The notes beneath the pieces are model-generated. The model had not been told where the DNA came from. It ran no database searches and was given only the letters and a program-made list of their open reading frames with translations. The translations under genes and the position numbers were made by a program. A stretch of DNA of 64,000 bases from Theobroma cacao (lineage: Eukaryota; Streptophyta; Magnoliopsida; Malvales; Malvaceae): NCBI RefSeq assembly GCF_000208745.1, contig NC_030858.1, positions 17,047,470 through 17,111,469 of the forward strand, given 5' to 3'. How positions within the stretch are numbered: the stretch's first letter is position 1; each line of letters begins with the position of its first letter. Of this stretch, positions 1 to 11,100 are shown piece by piece.

Positions 1-199
1 CTTATGGCATTCAATTTAACCTCCTCAATAGTGCTTGAGTTGCTGACCATTCACTTTAAATGACTTATTCAAGTTTCCTTCAAACAATTTCACTGCTCCA
101 TGGGGGAATACTTTTGTAACAACAAAAAGACCCGACCGTCTAGACTGGAGCTTACTAAGAAATATTCTCAATCGAGAATTATAAAGGAGAACATGTTGG

Positions 200-1000
200 C
201 CTGGTTTAAAGTGACATTCGATGATCTTTTTGTCATGCCATCTCTTTGTCTTCTTGTTGTAGATATTTGCATTCTCATAAGCTTAAAGACAAAACTCATC
301 CATCTCATCAAGTTGCAAGAGACACTTCTCACCAGTTACTTGGAGATCAAAATTTAGTTTCTTGATGGCCCAATACATGATATGCTCAAGTTCAACCGAA
401 AAATGGCAAGCTTTTCTGAAAATCAATCTAAAAGAAGACATCCCAATCGGAGTTTTGTAGGTAGTCCTATAAGCCCATAATGCATCATCCAACCTCTTAG
501 GCCAATCTTTTCTAGATGGACACACAGTTTTTTCCAAAATGCTTTTGATTTCTTTGTTGGATACTTCAGCTAAGCAATTTGTTTGTGAATGGTATGTTGT
601 GACAATCTTATGTTTAACTCAATATTTAGTAAGGAGTGCCTCAAAATACATGTTGCAAAAGTGAGAACCTTCATCACTGATAATAACTCTAAGGGTGTCA
701 AAACGAGTGAAGATATTCTTTTTCAAAAAGTTCAACACCATAGAGTCATTACTTAAGAATGTTGCAGCTTTAACCTATTTAGATATGTAATCAACAACAA
801 CCAAGATATATGAATTATTGTATGAAGGGATAAATGGACCTATGAAGTCAAATCCCTAAACATCAAAATTCCCCACCTCAAGGATATTGTTGAAAGGCAT
901 CTTCTATCTTCGTGAGATGTTGCCAACTTGTTGACATCTATCATACTTTTTAACAAAATAACGAGCATCTTTAAAAAAGGTAAGCCAATAAAAACCTTAT
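200..1000 (-). pseudogene. Integrase region of the gypsy pol (broken)
   Basis: In minus-strand order: a zinc-binding remnant with a CQQVGN-like stretch near 900-950, a core start resembling DFIGPF near 850-870, a second acidic region resembling ISDEGSHF near 640-690, then YHSQTN near 570-590, and the conserved [19 protein letters not shown] stretch at 440-500. This is the normal order of a retroviral-type integrase core. The frame is broken several times, including stops between the core and the YHSQTN segment. The longest open piece is 283-537. It would have inserted element DNA into the host genome; this copy cannot. Confidence 0.85.
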
Positions 1001-1357
1001 TGAAGAACCTTTACAGCAATTCTTATCCTCCATAATCTGAAGACTGACAATGGTAAAGTATATTCTCAATTTCATACTCTAGAACACACCTTCTAAGAAT
1101 TTGATCCCTACATCGCTTAAACAAGAAAGGCTCATCCCAAAGATAATATTTGATATCATGCAAGAATTTCATCTTTTATTGAGAGTTCAAATTAGGAGGG
1201 AAATGATTACTTTTAATGTAGTTCACAAAATCAACATACCATGGTAATCTTTTCTACTTGTTCACATGAAACAACTACTCATCTGGAAAATTCTCATTAA
1301 TCATAGTTGAATTACCAGCTTGTGTCCCCTTCTCCAATCATGAAAGATGGTCTACCA

Positions 1358-1711
1358 CTAGATTTTTGTACCTGTTTTGTCACGAATTTCTAAGTCAAAT
1401 TCTTGTGGCAAAAACACACATCTTATTAAGCATGGTTTGGCATCTTTTTTTTCAATCAAATATTTTATTGTAGAATAATCAGTATAAATAATGACTTTAG
1501 TGCCGACAAAGTAGGAATTAAATTTATCAAATGCAAACATTATAGTAAATAGCTCCTTTTCAGCAATGGTGAAGTTCATCTGGGCATCAGTCAATGTTCT
1601 GCTGGCATAATAAATTAGATAATGTATCTTTTCTTTTCGTTGGCCTAAGACTGCGTTAATCGCATAATCACTTGCATCAAACATAAGCTCAAATAGAAGA
1701 CTCCAATCCAA
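1358..1711 (-). pseudogene. RNase H domain of the gypsy pol
   Basis: An open stretch of about 117 codons begins with [15 protein letters not shown] and continues through [21 protein letters not shown] and [10 protein letters not shown]. These match the conserved blocks of gypsy RNase H: the first Asp of FDAS, the Glu of EKEL and the Asp of TDYS are the catalytic acids. It would remove RNA from the RNA-DNA hybrid during element copying. It joins directly to the RT remnant upstream on the minus strand, but in another frame, so the pol frame is shifted near 1700. Confidence 0.9.
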
Positions 1712-3102
1712 AGGATTGTGACAATAAGTGCAAAAACCAATCTCTTTTCTAGCTCCATAAATGCCTCAAAGCATGCATTATTAAAGTGGAAAGTTGTGTC
1801 TTTCTCTAAAAGGTTGCTTAGTGGCTTGAATATTTTAGAAAAATCTTTGATGAAGCACCTATAAAAATGAACATGACCAAGAAAACTTTGAATACCTTTC
1901 ACTAATGTCGAAGGTGGAAGTTTGTCAATTGTTTCAATCTTTGCTTTATTTATTTCTAAACCTTTGCTAGAAACTCTATGTCTAAGAACTATACCTTATT
2001 GCCCCATGAAATGATATTTTTCTCAATTCAGCACTAAGTTGGTTTCATCACATCTTTTAAGCACTCTAGCAAGATTAAGTAACAATCATCAAAAAAATGT
2101 CCAAAAACTGAAAAATCATCCATAAATACCTCCAAACACTACTTAACCATATAAGTGAAAATAGCCATCATTCATATCTAAAAAGAAGTTGGAGCACTAC
2201 AAAGTCCAAATGGCATTCTTCGAAAAGCAAAAGTTCCATAAAGACAAGCGAAGGTGGTTTTCTCTTGATCTTTAGGTACAATTGCAATTTTGTTGTACCT
2301 AAAATAACCATCCAAAAAGCAGTAGAAATCTTTACTAGCAAGTCTATCAAGCATCTAATAAATAAATGGTAAAGGAAAGTGATTCTTTCAAATAGCTTTG
2401 TTAAGCTTTCGATAGTCCATACAAACTTTCCAATTAGTCACAATTCTAGTAAGAATAAGTTCATTATTGGCATTGAAAACTACAATCATACCTCATTCCT
2501 TTGGCACACATTAGACTAGACTTACCCATGTATTATCTAAGATAGGATATACAATACCAACATTTAACCACTTTATAATCTTATTCTTAACCACTTTATA
2601 ATCTCATTCTTAACCACTTTTTTCATGATTGGATTCAATCGACTTTGATGCTCAATGGCTACTTTGTGGTTGTCCTCAAGAAGGATATTATGCAAATGTA
2701 TGGACTAATTCCTCTAATGTCTGCAATGGTCCATCCTATTGGCATCTTATACTCTCTTAGCACACAAACGAGCTTGTCTTCCTACACGTTAGTAAGAAAA
2801 GAAGAAATAATGACTAGTAAAGTAGATGAGTTTCCTAAAAAAGCATACCTTAGATGATTAGGCAATGGCTTAAGCTTAAGTGTAGGTGGCTTTTCAATGG
2901 AAGGCTTACATGGTGATGATGAAAAAATTAGTAATTCCAAATACTCAAATTGAGGTTTAATGAGGCATGAAGAGGTATCCATTAGTTTCGCACATTCAAG
3001 AACTCTATCATCATCATTTTCACAAGTAGAAATTAAAGAAGCCTCAAATAGATCATTAGAATAATTTTTAATAAATACCTCATTGGTGATCCTATTCACC
3101 AC
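1712..3102 (-). pseudogene. Reverse transcriptase region of the gypsy pol (broken)
   Basis: The piece at 2782-3102 carries KPLPNHLRYAFLG, the block that precedes the RT domain in this gypsy group. The polymerase motif FMDDFSVFG, the YxDD box with Phe in place of Tyr, is at about 2101-2129. KGIQSFLGHVHFYRCFIKDFS at 1840-1902 is the RT-RNase H connection. Stops and frame changes are spread throughout, for example between 2350 and 2780. A 20-base repeat near 2566-2610 (CTTTATAATCTCATTCTTAA-like, twice) looks like a small duplication after insertion. Confidence 0.85.
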
Positions 3103-3171
3103 ATTAATTGCAAAACACTCATCAGAATCTTTTAAAAATTTTAAAGCTTTAAAAATATTAAAATTTACCTC

Positions 3172-3560
3172 TTAGTCTTGAACCCTTAAGGTAAGTTTAC
3201 CTATTTCAAAATCTATGAAAGCTCTACTAGTAGCTAAAAATGTTCTCCCAAGAATGATCAATATTTCACGATCTTCCTCCATGTCAAGCATGATAAAATC
3301 TACTACAAAAATAACCTTACCAATTTTTACCAAAATATCTTCCATAATACCTCTTAGGTAAGTGAGGGTTCGATCAGCAAGTTGTAAAGTCACTAAAGTA
3401 AGCTTAATTTCTCCCAAACTAAGTTACCGATAAGTGGACAATGACATTAAATTTATACTTGCACCCAAGTCTCATAAAGCTTTTGCAAAATACAATGTAC
3501 CATTAGGGCATGGAATGGTAAAACTGCTTGGATCTTTAAGCTTTGGCGGAAGCTTATTCT
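3172..3560 (-). pseudogene. Aspartic protease region of the gypsy pol (broken)
   Basis: The minus strand reads DLGASINLMS at about 3440-3475, the protease active-site block (D-x-G-A form). A stop codon lies just before it. LVTLQLADRTLTYLRGIMED and ILGRTFLATSRAFIDFEIG at 3172-3417 are typical downstream blocks of this family. It would process the polyprotein. Between 3560 and 4080 the minus strand holds a decayed linker without an identifiable domain. Confidence 0.8.
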
Positions 3561-4080
3561 AAATTATGGCACTGCACCCCTAAGCGCAACAGTCTCAAAT
3601 TCACCCAATTTCCTTTTTTGGGTCAAAATATCTATCAAGAACTTCACATACCTTGGCATATTTTCCAAAACTTTGACAAAAGGAATATTAATATAAAGCT
3701 TTTTAAATAACTCAAGAAATCTTTGAAATTGCTTGTCAAGCTTTTACTTTTGAAAATGTTGAGGGTAGAGTGGTGGTGGTTGTGATGGATTTAATTGAGG
3801 TTTCTTTCCCTGAGTTTGTTCATCAAAATTTTCAACCACAATTTCTTTTTCAACATTGCCACTTTCAATCTTTTTTTTCAGTAGGCTTAACTAGATCATG
3901 AGATTGCACACTACTATTTTTTACCTCTTTACCACTCTTAAGTGTAATTGCCTTACAATGCTCATTACCTTCTCTTATAGAATTGGGTTCAATGTCACTA
4001 GGTAAAGTAGCTTGAGGTCTACTATTAATTGCATTAGCTAACTAGCCCATTTGTATCTCAAGAATTCTAAGTGATGTTGT

Positions 4081-5172
4081 TTAACTTTGGATGATACCAT
4101 CATTCTTAGCCATATATTGGATGAACATTTCCTCCATCATTGGCTTTCTCTTAAGCATAAGAGCTTTTGCTTGTGGTGGAAAACCAAAAGGAAAATTTTG
4201 CTTTACTATTGATGAGGATCTTTGGTTGTTACTCCATGAAAAATTAGGATGCTTCCTCCAACCAGGATTATAGTTGTTAGAATATAAATTATTTTGTTGT
4301 CTATGAAAATTTCCAACAAATTGTACAAATTCAGCATTAATAGGACAATGATCACTGGAATGCTTATCTCCACAAAAATCACATGTCACAAAAGGATTCT
4401 AAATAGCATGAACACTCGGTGTATCAATTTTCTTAGTGAGAGCAACTATTTGTGTAGTTAAGGCATTAGTGGCATCAAGCTCGTGAATACTAGCAACTTT
4501 TCTTAGACTAAATCTCTCAAATGGCCATTGGTAATTGTTGGAAGCCATCTCCTCTAATAAGTCATAAGCCTCATCAATAGATTTACCCATTAGTGCCCCT
4601 CTTGTTGTAGCATCAATGGTGGTTCTAAGTGGTCCCAGCAAACCATTATAAAATGTTTATACTTGCAGCCATTTAGGTAACTCATGGTGAGGACATCTTC
4701 TAAGTAAATCCTCATACCTCTCCCAAGCCTCATATAGTGATTCCGAATCAAATAACATAAAGGAGGTGATACCATTCTTCATATTTGTTGTCTTAACTGG
4801 TGGAAAAAACTTAGCCAAAAATTTCTGAGCCAAATCATCCCAAGTATTAATGGAACCAACTAAACATGAATTCAACTAACTCTTTGCCTTGTCTCTCAAT
4901 GAAAATGGGAAAAGCCTCAATCTAATGGCATAATCAAAAATGCCATTGTTCTTAAATGTATCACAAATCTGTAGGAAATTCACAATATGTGCATGAATAT
5001 CATCATTCGGCTATTCCCAAAACTGAATTGAAGTCTGAATCATCTGAATGATTGCTGGTTTAATCTCAAAGTTATTGGCTTGAATGGTAAGTGTACGGAT
5101 GCTAGAATGAAGACCTTGTATGAGAGGTACAACATACTCTCATAAAGACTTGTTCTTTTCTTGATCAACCAT
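4081..5172 (-). pseudogene. Gag region of the gypsy element (broken)
   Basis: The minus-strand ATG at 5172 (MVDQEKNKSL) starts a gag-like reading with SFSLRDKAKS and WDDLAQKFLAKFFPP. LYEAWERYEDLLRRCPHHELP follows at 4657-4875, and the frame then shifts to EEMASNNYQWPFER at 4399-4641. A short zinc knuckle (CDFCGDKHSSDHC) is encoded near 4340-4389. At least three frame breaks separate these pieces. An upstream in-frame leader begins near 5280. Confidence 0.85.
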
Positions 5173-5377
5173 TGTGTGGAGTTGAGTTAAAGCTTGTAAA
5201 TTCTCCCTTTGAAGTTTTCAAAAAGTCTTTTCGATTTCTAGGCCAAAAGGAATAATTTTCAAAATTTTAACTCTTCGCATACAACAACCAAAAATAATTG
5301 AAAACAATGAAAAAGAAAGTTTGAATTAAGACTAAGATTGCTTGGTATTAATATTAACAAATATTATGAAACAATTC

Positions 5378-5397
5378 CGTAGCAACAGCTCCAAAAA
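5378..5397 (-). other. Degenerate primer-binding site of the gypsy element
   Basis: The minus strand reads TTGGAGCTGTTGCTACGGAA, close to the tRNA-type primer-binding sequence TGGCGCCGTTGCCGGGGA used by many plant gypsy elements. It lies directly after an LTR end (…CCAACAACAAG) and about 210 bases before the gag ATG, as expected. Confidence 0.7.
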
Positions 5398-5640
5398 CTT
5401 GTTGTTGGATTTACCACACAAGTGCACGTATTGTTAACAAGTGAAATAATGAAAAGTAAAGTTGCATTCCCACGAAGAATTGTACCAAAATTTTGCTAAG
5501 TACTAAAAGTAACACAATTTAATCTTATCCAAGCAACCAATTTTTAAAACTATTGAAAATTAAAGTAACTAAAACTAATAACAAGAATTGTCATCAACAT
5601 CCATTTGTTAATATCGTTAAAATTTTTCCTTTATATTGGA
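5398..5640 (-). repeat. 3' part of the 5' LTR of the gypsy element
   Basis: About 240 bases on the minus strand align by eye with the right end (26850-27006) of the LTR at 25416-27006. Shared blocks include a GGATAAGATTAA-like stretch, a GTGGGA/ATGGGATC block, and the terminal GTGCACTT…TGGTAAAT…CAACAACA. The match stops near 5640, where AT-rich unique-looking DNA begins, so the LTR is truncated there. Confidence 0.7.
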
Positions 5641-6018
5641 TATGGTAGTTAGGTGGAATTTTTTAAATTTTAGAATTTTTTAAATTTTATAATTTTTTTA
5701 AAAAATATGACATAGATTTATCAGACTAAGTGACAACCTTAAGCCTTGGTAATATGTCATTGTGGCACTTGATGAAAAATATTTATTAACAAAAATAAAA
5801 ATATTATTTTCTTTTTATTTATTTATTTATTTTACTTTTTTTCTTTTTTTCTCTCTCTTTGCTTCTACTTTCCACGCTTTTTCTTATGTTGTTGGGTTGC
5901 GTTGATATTATGTCGAACAACCTCAAAGTTGAAACAAAAGATGGAAGACAAGATGAAGAAAATAAAGTGAAGTTGGAAAAAAAGATGAATGATAGGGAGA
6001 ATGAGGTAAAGGTGCCAT
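5641..6018. other. AT-rich intergenic DNA
   Basis: Low-complexity AT-rich sequence with a pyrimidine tract at 5790-5880. Short open frames on both strands at 5819-6047 have no recognisable motif, and one runs into the TRIM. No gene is called. Confidence 0.5.
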
Positions 6019-6130
6019 TGTTACAAAATCTCACATTGGATAAATAAAAGAGTGGTCTCTAGTTTTTAAACGAAGGTGTTACACATCGTAGTAGGTTAAC
6101 CTTTCAAAAAAGGATAATGGCCCCGTGACA
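6019..6130 (+). repeat. TRIM left LTR
   Basis: 112 bp, TG…CA ends; it is the more diverged of the two copies when compared with 6248-6358. Confidence 0.7.
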
Positions 6131-6247
6131 AGTGGTATTCAAGACAATTCGGACCCGACTATGATGTCATGCCAAGTGCTCTAATGGATGGAGTAGGCAA
6201 GGTGACCCAAGCCGCAACAAAGGCATAACATAGACGGTGGAAGAAAA

Positions 6248-6358
6248 TGTTACGAAATCCCACATTAGATAGGTTAAGGAGGGTTTTAGGGATATAAACA
6301 TAGACATTACAAGCCCAATAGGTTAACCTTTTGCCAATTGGGTATTGGCCCTGTGACA
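6248..6358 (+). repeat. TRIM right LTR
   Basis: 111 bp, preceded immediately by the purine tract and ending CCCTGTGACA. Confidence 0.7.
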
Positions 6359-6743
6359 TCAACATTTGCAACATAACTTTTGATCTGACCAACACTAGAC
6401 TAAATCAACTATTGACGGCATAAAACTACAAATAAATTTGCCAAAATTTGGCTTTTCTTCTTTGGTTTGAAGTTGTTCTTTTAATGAAATATTGTAGATA
6501 ATTGGTTAAGTTGATTACTTTGGATTTAGTTTTGATCTAACAATTTTCAGTGTTTTAGAATTTGATATTGAATTTAGATTTAAATTTAAGAGTTCTTAAT
6601 TTAATTAATACTTTAATTTTATTATTTTTTTGTATGATTTTGTTGACATTTGTTGAGTTAGAAGGAAAAATATAATAACTAAATTTGACTTGAGTTGAGT
6701 TTTTTTTTATTTCTAAATCTTAATTATTTTCAAATTTTTATTG

Positions 6744-7570
6744 AGAGCCTATTTGGCCTAACTTTTTTTTAACTTAAAAGCTATTTTGAAGCTTTTATGA
6801 AAAATAATAGCTTTTAAAATTAAATTAAAACTGTTTGATAAACTGTTTAACAAAATAAATTATATAAGTTAATTTTGATTAAAATTACCATAAAGGGCAT
6901 TCATGCCATCTTCAATCACCTAATAAATTATAACGGAACGTTTTAAGTTTATATACGATTTCAGATGTTAAAATCAAAAAAACGGAACAACTCTTAAACT
7001 TGTATAGTAGCAATAGTGTTAGATTTTTGTTGATTTAGTAAGCAAGCAGACCATGATACTTAATTCCCAAAAAGAAGAAAAAAGAAGAAACAGTGTATTT
7101 GACATTAAAATCTTTTTTAGTGAAGAAGAGAGAAAACATTTTAGTAATATCTGAATACAATTTTGAATTTTAGATTTTATTTTCTCTTAATCTTTGCAAA
7201 AACAAAAAAAAAATTAGATTTTATTATTCTGTTGCTGGGTCTTTTATTTGTTTTCTTTTTTTTCTTGATAGTTTTTGAAGAAAGAGGTCAAGGAAAGGGA
7301 GATCGCGATTTGCGTTGGAAAATAGTGATTTGCAAAAGGAATGAAAAAAAAGGGAGATTGATTGAGAAAGAAGTATTTCTTGAATAATTGATGTGTTTTT
7401 AAAAAAAGAGAATAGAAAACTCCTCCCTAAAGTTTTTCTTTAAACTCTTTTAGATTTTTTGTTAAAAAAATGTTACTTTTTTTTAAAAAGCTTTTCAAAA
7501 ATCATGTTTGGCCTAACTTTTACTTTTAAGAAGTAGGTAAATTGAAAAAAGCCAAACCAAACAAGCACTA
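6744..7570. mobile_element. hAT-like non-autonomous element (~0.8 kb)
   Basis: The left end, GAGCCTATTTGGCCTAACTT, and the right end, AAAGCCAAACCAAACAAGC, are imperfect inverted repeats of the TTTGG…AACTTTT type common in plant hAT-derived MITEs. A second AGGCCAAAC-like block sits inward on the right at 7505-7515. The interior is AT-rich with no transposase. The open frame at 7163-7387 is low-complexity and not called. Exact ends and target duplication are uncertain. Confidence 0.45.
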
Positions 7571-7873
7571 AATATAAAACTTAATTATTTTGAAATGTGC
7601 CACGTGCCTTAATTCCATAAATCCATGCCACAACTTAATTACTTATATTTAAAATATCTAGTATATTTAACAAAAAATCCAAACAATATTAAATATTAGA
7701 CTTATAGTAATAATTTTTTAAAATACAAAATTCAATTTGTAAAAATAATAACAAAGTCTAAATTCAACAATTTTATATAATAAGAAAAGTAAATTCAGAA
7801 TTTGAGCATAAATTATAGATAATTGAGTCAAATATTCAAAAACAATTTAGTAATAGTTGTAGCACACTGAAAC

Positions 7874-7921
7874 TGGGCTTTGGAAACACAGTATGTAATT
7901 GTGATTGGGCTACAGAGCCCA
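7874..7921 (+). promoter_or_regulatory. Cluster of three site II (TGGGCY) elements
   Basis: TGGGCT at 7874-7879 and 7906-7911, and its reverse complement AGCCCA at 7916-7921, lie about 260-300 bases upstream of the chosen ATG of the nucleolar gene. Site II elements, usually bound by TCP factors, are typical of plant ribosome-biogenesis and growth genes. The function here is inferred from position and motif. Confidence 0.6.
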
Positions 7922-8039
7922 AACCTTGTAGTTGTAGAAATTTACGTTAACCAAAAAATATTATTACGGATTTAAAAAGAAAAAATAAGCCAAAATGGAA
8001 TTCTTTAAACCTTGGTCTGGGTAGAGAAAAAGAAAAGCA

Positions 8040-8047
8040 AAACCCTA
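8040..8047 (+). promoter_or_regulatory. Telo-box (AAACCCTA)
   Basis: A perfect AAACCCTA lies 133 bases before the ATG at 8180. In plants this motif accompanies site II elements in promoters of ribosomal-protein and nucleolar genes, which fits the product. Confidence 0.65.
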
Positions 8048-8083
8048 GTCGCTTGTAGTGAGAGAGAGGTGGGGGTGAGGGTT

Positions 8084-8090
8084 TATATAA
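8084..8090 (+). promoter_or_regulatory. Possible TATA box (TATATAA)
   Basis: TATATAA at 8084-8090 would place transcription start near 8110-8120, after which the first ATG is 8180. It is equally possible that the start is further upstream and this lies in the leader. Confidence 0.35.
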
Positions 8091-8179
8091 ATTTATTTAT
8101 GTCGTTAATGGTTGGGAAGCCTTCCCCTTCGCTCATAGCTTTGAAGCCTCGCCAAGTTGTACTTTCTTTCAATACAACC

Positions 8180-11100
8180 ATGAAGAACAAGGCCTCACCT
8201 CAGTCCTTGAATCCCCACCAAAAGTCTCTTCTCCTTCTCTCCGTGGCCCAGTTTCTCGAAAGCAATTCTTTCTCCAAAACCCTCAAGAAGTTTCTCTCCG
8301 AAGCTCATATACAGGTATCTTTTTTTTTTTTGTGTTTTCATTTTACTATTCTCAGCTCAGCGTGTATGTTTGAATGTGATTGCTGATTGGTTGTTGGGTA
8401 TTCTTAAATTGAAAGAAAGAAAGCCATTGTCCTTCTGCCGAATGTTAAAATGCCTACTTTCTGAGAGCTTTGTGGCAGGCTCGGAGAATTTTTATCTTTA
8501 TTTGTAATGGAGTAATGGCTTATCAGGTTACAATAAACAAACCTACAAGCTCAAAGGCATTAGGCATTTATTTCCCAATGTGAGGACATTTATCTTTGTC
8601 CGCTGCTCTTTTTCTTAGCCGTTATAATTCGTAGCCTCAACTAATATTTCTCCGAATGGTTTAGACCCTTTATTCGTTGGTCATATTGGGGAATGCAAAA
8701 TATGCTGAAGGTCAGATATTATATGCTTATGACCGTCACTAATGATACTTCAATCCTGAATGCAATGAATGGTGTTTCCTGCAGTACAGTGCAACTTCTC
8801 TCAAGTTTCTAACAATCAGAAAATGGTTCATGTGGGAAAATATATATTGTGGTTTGCTCTTTTGCCTTTGTTTTATACCAGGAAATCTCTTAGAGGGTTT
8901 CCTTAAAAGTGGCAGTTGTGATTACCAACAGCAGCACCTCTATTCCACCACCCCATTAATTGAGAAAAATTTTTAAGATCACAACTATTAGTTTTGGAAA
9001 AAGTTGTGCTTCACTTTCTATTACTGAACTACAATGTCTAAGACATAAGCAAACAGTTAACAGTTATTTCCAATTTTTCCTCAACATTTCAACATCTGTA
9101 GGGAAATCTCATGTTTCTTGGAGCATTGTTATTTTTATCTCTACAGAGTTGGGAGCTTGTTCATGAATAATGTATCTTTGTCTATGACTCTCTATGTATG
9201 TGTATGCAGTATTTCGTGTTTCTTGAAGCATTTAATGTTTTGCTCGCTTACACTAACTATGCCCCTTCTTTTTTGTCTTCTTACTGCTCATCTCTGTGTG
9301 TATGTGTCTGTGTGAGTCTGCATCTCATGCTCCCCTTTGCTTCCTGTTAATCGAATTGGGAGTTTTCATTCATTCTTCCATGCTATATTGCTGTTTATTG
9401 GCTTGGATTCCTATATTAATTTCCTTTTTCTTCTATTTTGCAGAAAAATGATTTGACTGATTCTTCCCTGGATTTGGAAGAAATGTGCTGCAAGTATTTG
9501 GCAATGAGGTAGCCTGATATCTTTCTCCCGATGTGTGTGTGTAGAAGGATTAAGGCCTGGCTATTTGTGCATGCTATATTCACCTTTGCCTTTACTTTTA
9601 CTCTTTTCACTGCATTCACGATCTAACATTAAACTTATGCATGCAATGGGCATTGTAAACACTCAAATATAAACCTGCAGTGATCTGCATGTGGACAGAA
9701 AACTGCATATTGAACTTCCATTGAGCTTTGCTTTCACATGGTTTGTGGTTGGTGTTCTGAACTGTAATTGTTAAGATGCATAAGTTTCTGCAGTATACCC
9801 TTCTATCCTTTTGATAATGTTTCCTGTCCTTATTATATCTTATTTTATCATTTTTTTTCTGTTCTTATTCTAATTTTATTTCTACTTCTGTATCATGCAG
9901 TGATAATTCCAGCTCAAATTTAAATAGAGAGCAGTTCCAAGGTCTGCTAAACTCACTTAAGAATATGCTGTGATGAAGACACTGGAATGATTTTTTTTGG
10001 TGTTGATTTTGATGCTAAAAATGTGGAATTGCAGATATGCAGGTGAATGGCAATCCTAATGGTGATGAACGAGTTGGCATTGCTTCTGCTGTTGATACTG
10101 CTATGAAGAGAAAGAAAAAGAGAGGCAATGAGAGTAGTACTGATGCTCTAGCTGGTCAATCTGAAGTTGTTGATAAATCTGCCAACTCTAAGAACAGTGA
10201 GGAGCAAGTTTTCCGTGAAGCATCAAAGGCACCTGCTGATGATATTATTGATGGGTCGCAGTTGGATGAGTCTGTTAAGAAGCAGAAGGAGAAAAAGAAG
10301 AAAAGCAAGTTGGATTCTGAATCTTGCGTTCATAATGCACAATGTTTAGGTGGGGAATCTGAAACATATAAAGATGCAGTATCTATGGAGAGTAATAGAG
10401 TGTCTGATGCAGGGATGGAGATTAAAACTAAGGGTAAGAAGAAAAAGAAAATTAAGCTTACTTCTGATTCATTTGTTGACAATGTTGAGCAACATGGTTC
10501 AGAGGATAAGCCGCAGGCTGCTACTACTTTGAATGTTAGTGACATTTCATTGGAAGATAAGACTACCAAATCTAAAGCAAAAAAGAAAAAGAAGGATGAT
10601 TCTGAAGAGCTTGAAAAAGGAAAATCTAGTGGAGTGGAATCAAAAAATAATAATATTGGGATCTCAAAGGAGGATTCAACAATCATGGACAGTAAAGGTT
10701 CCAAAAAAAGGAAAAGATTGGATTCTGAAGTTAATGATTCTCAGCCTGTTGATAAAATGGCTATTGAAGACTCTAAACGTAGAAAGACAGAAAGTTCACA
10801 AGAGCAGGAAAATGGGAACATTGAGAAAAATGAAAAGAATTCTGAACAAAACAGTTTGAAGAAGCAGCAAAATGGTTCAGTTCCAGTAAGTTTATGAATA
10901 CCTTAATATTGAGCATTTCATACGAAACAATGTTAATTGAAGCCGAATTCTGACATCAGTTTGCCTGTTTTATCTCTGTGATTTACAATAATGTATATCC
11001 CTTTGCCTCTCCTTCCTAATATATTTTATGTGTTGCACATGCTAATCTATATAGAATGCACTCTTTTTTTTTTCTTTTTCTTTGGAAAACATGCATTCAA

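Larger units (their letters stand above)
1..5640 (-). mobile_element. Decayed Ty3/gypsy LTR retrotransposon (truncated at both ends)
   Basis: Reading on the minus strand from about 5640 down to 1, the order is LTR fragment, primer-binding site, gag, protease, reverse transcriptase, RNase H, integrase, which is Ty3/gypsy order. Every domain is broken by stops and frameshifts, so it is not active. The gag style, with a short zinc knuckle and a DLGAS-type protease, suggests a non-chromovirus (Athila/Tat-like) lineage; that assignment is from memory of the families and is tentative. The 3' LTR would lie left of base 1. The 5' LTR is cut off near 5640. Confidence 0.9.
6019..6358 (+). mobile_element. 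TRIM (terminal-repeat retrotransposon in miniature), ~340 bp
   Basis: Two related direct repeats bound the unit: LTR 6019-6130 and LTR 6248-6358. Both begin TGTTAC…AAATC(T/C)CACATT, share AGGTTAACCTTT, and end GGCCC(C/T)GTGACA, so they have TG…CA termini. Directly after the first comes TGGTATTCAAGAC, a decayed methionine-tRNA primer-binding site. Directly before the second is a purine tract, GGTGGAAGAAAA, as expected for a polypurine tract. The interior is about 117 bp and non-coding. I see no clear 5-bp target duplication. Confidence 0.75.

Noticed and set aside
1..5640. Endogenous pararetrovirus
   Set aside because: The domain order gag-protease-RT-RNase H-integrase with an LTR and primer-binding site is that of a Ty3/gypsy element; no movement-protein or coat-like region seen.
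7163..7387. 74-codon frame with hydrophobic start
   Set aside because: Low-complexity T-rich sequence inside a hAT-like element; no motif.
9942..10034. C-box-like TGATGA in short intron 3 of the nucleolar gene, possible C/D snoRNA
   Set aside because: No CTGA D box near the 3' side and no terminal stem.
10167..10859. Other frames within exon 4 of the nucleolar gene, on both strands
   Set aside because: They are shadows of the Lys/Ser-rich coding exon.
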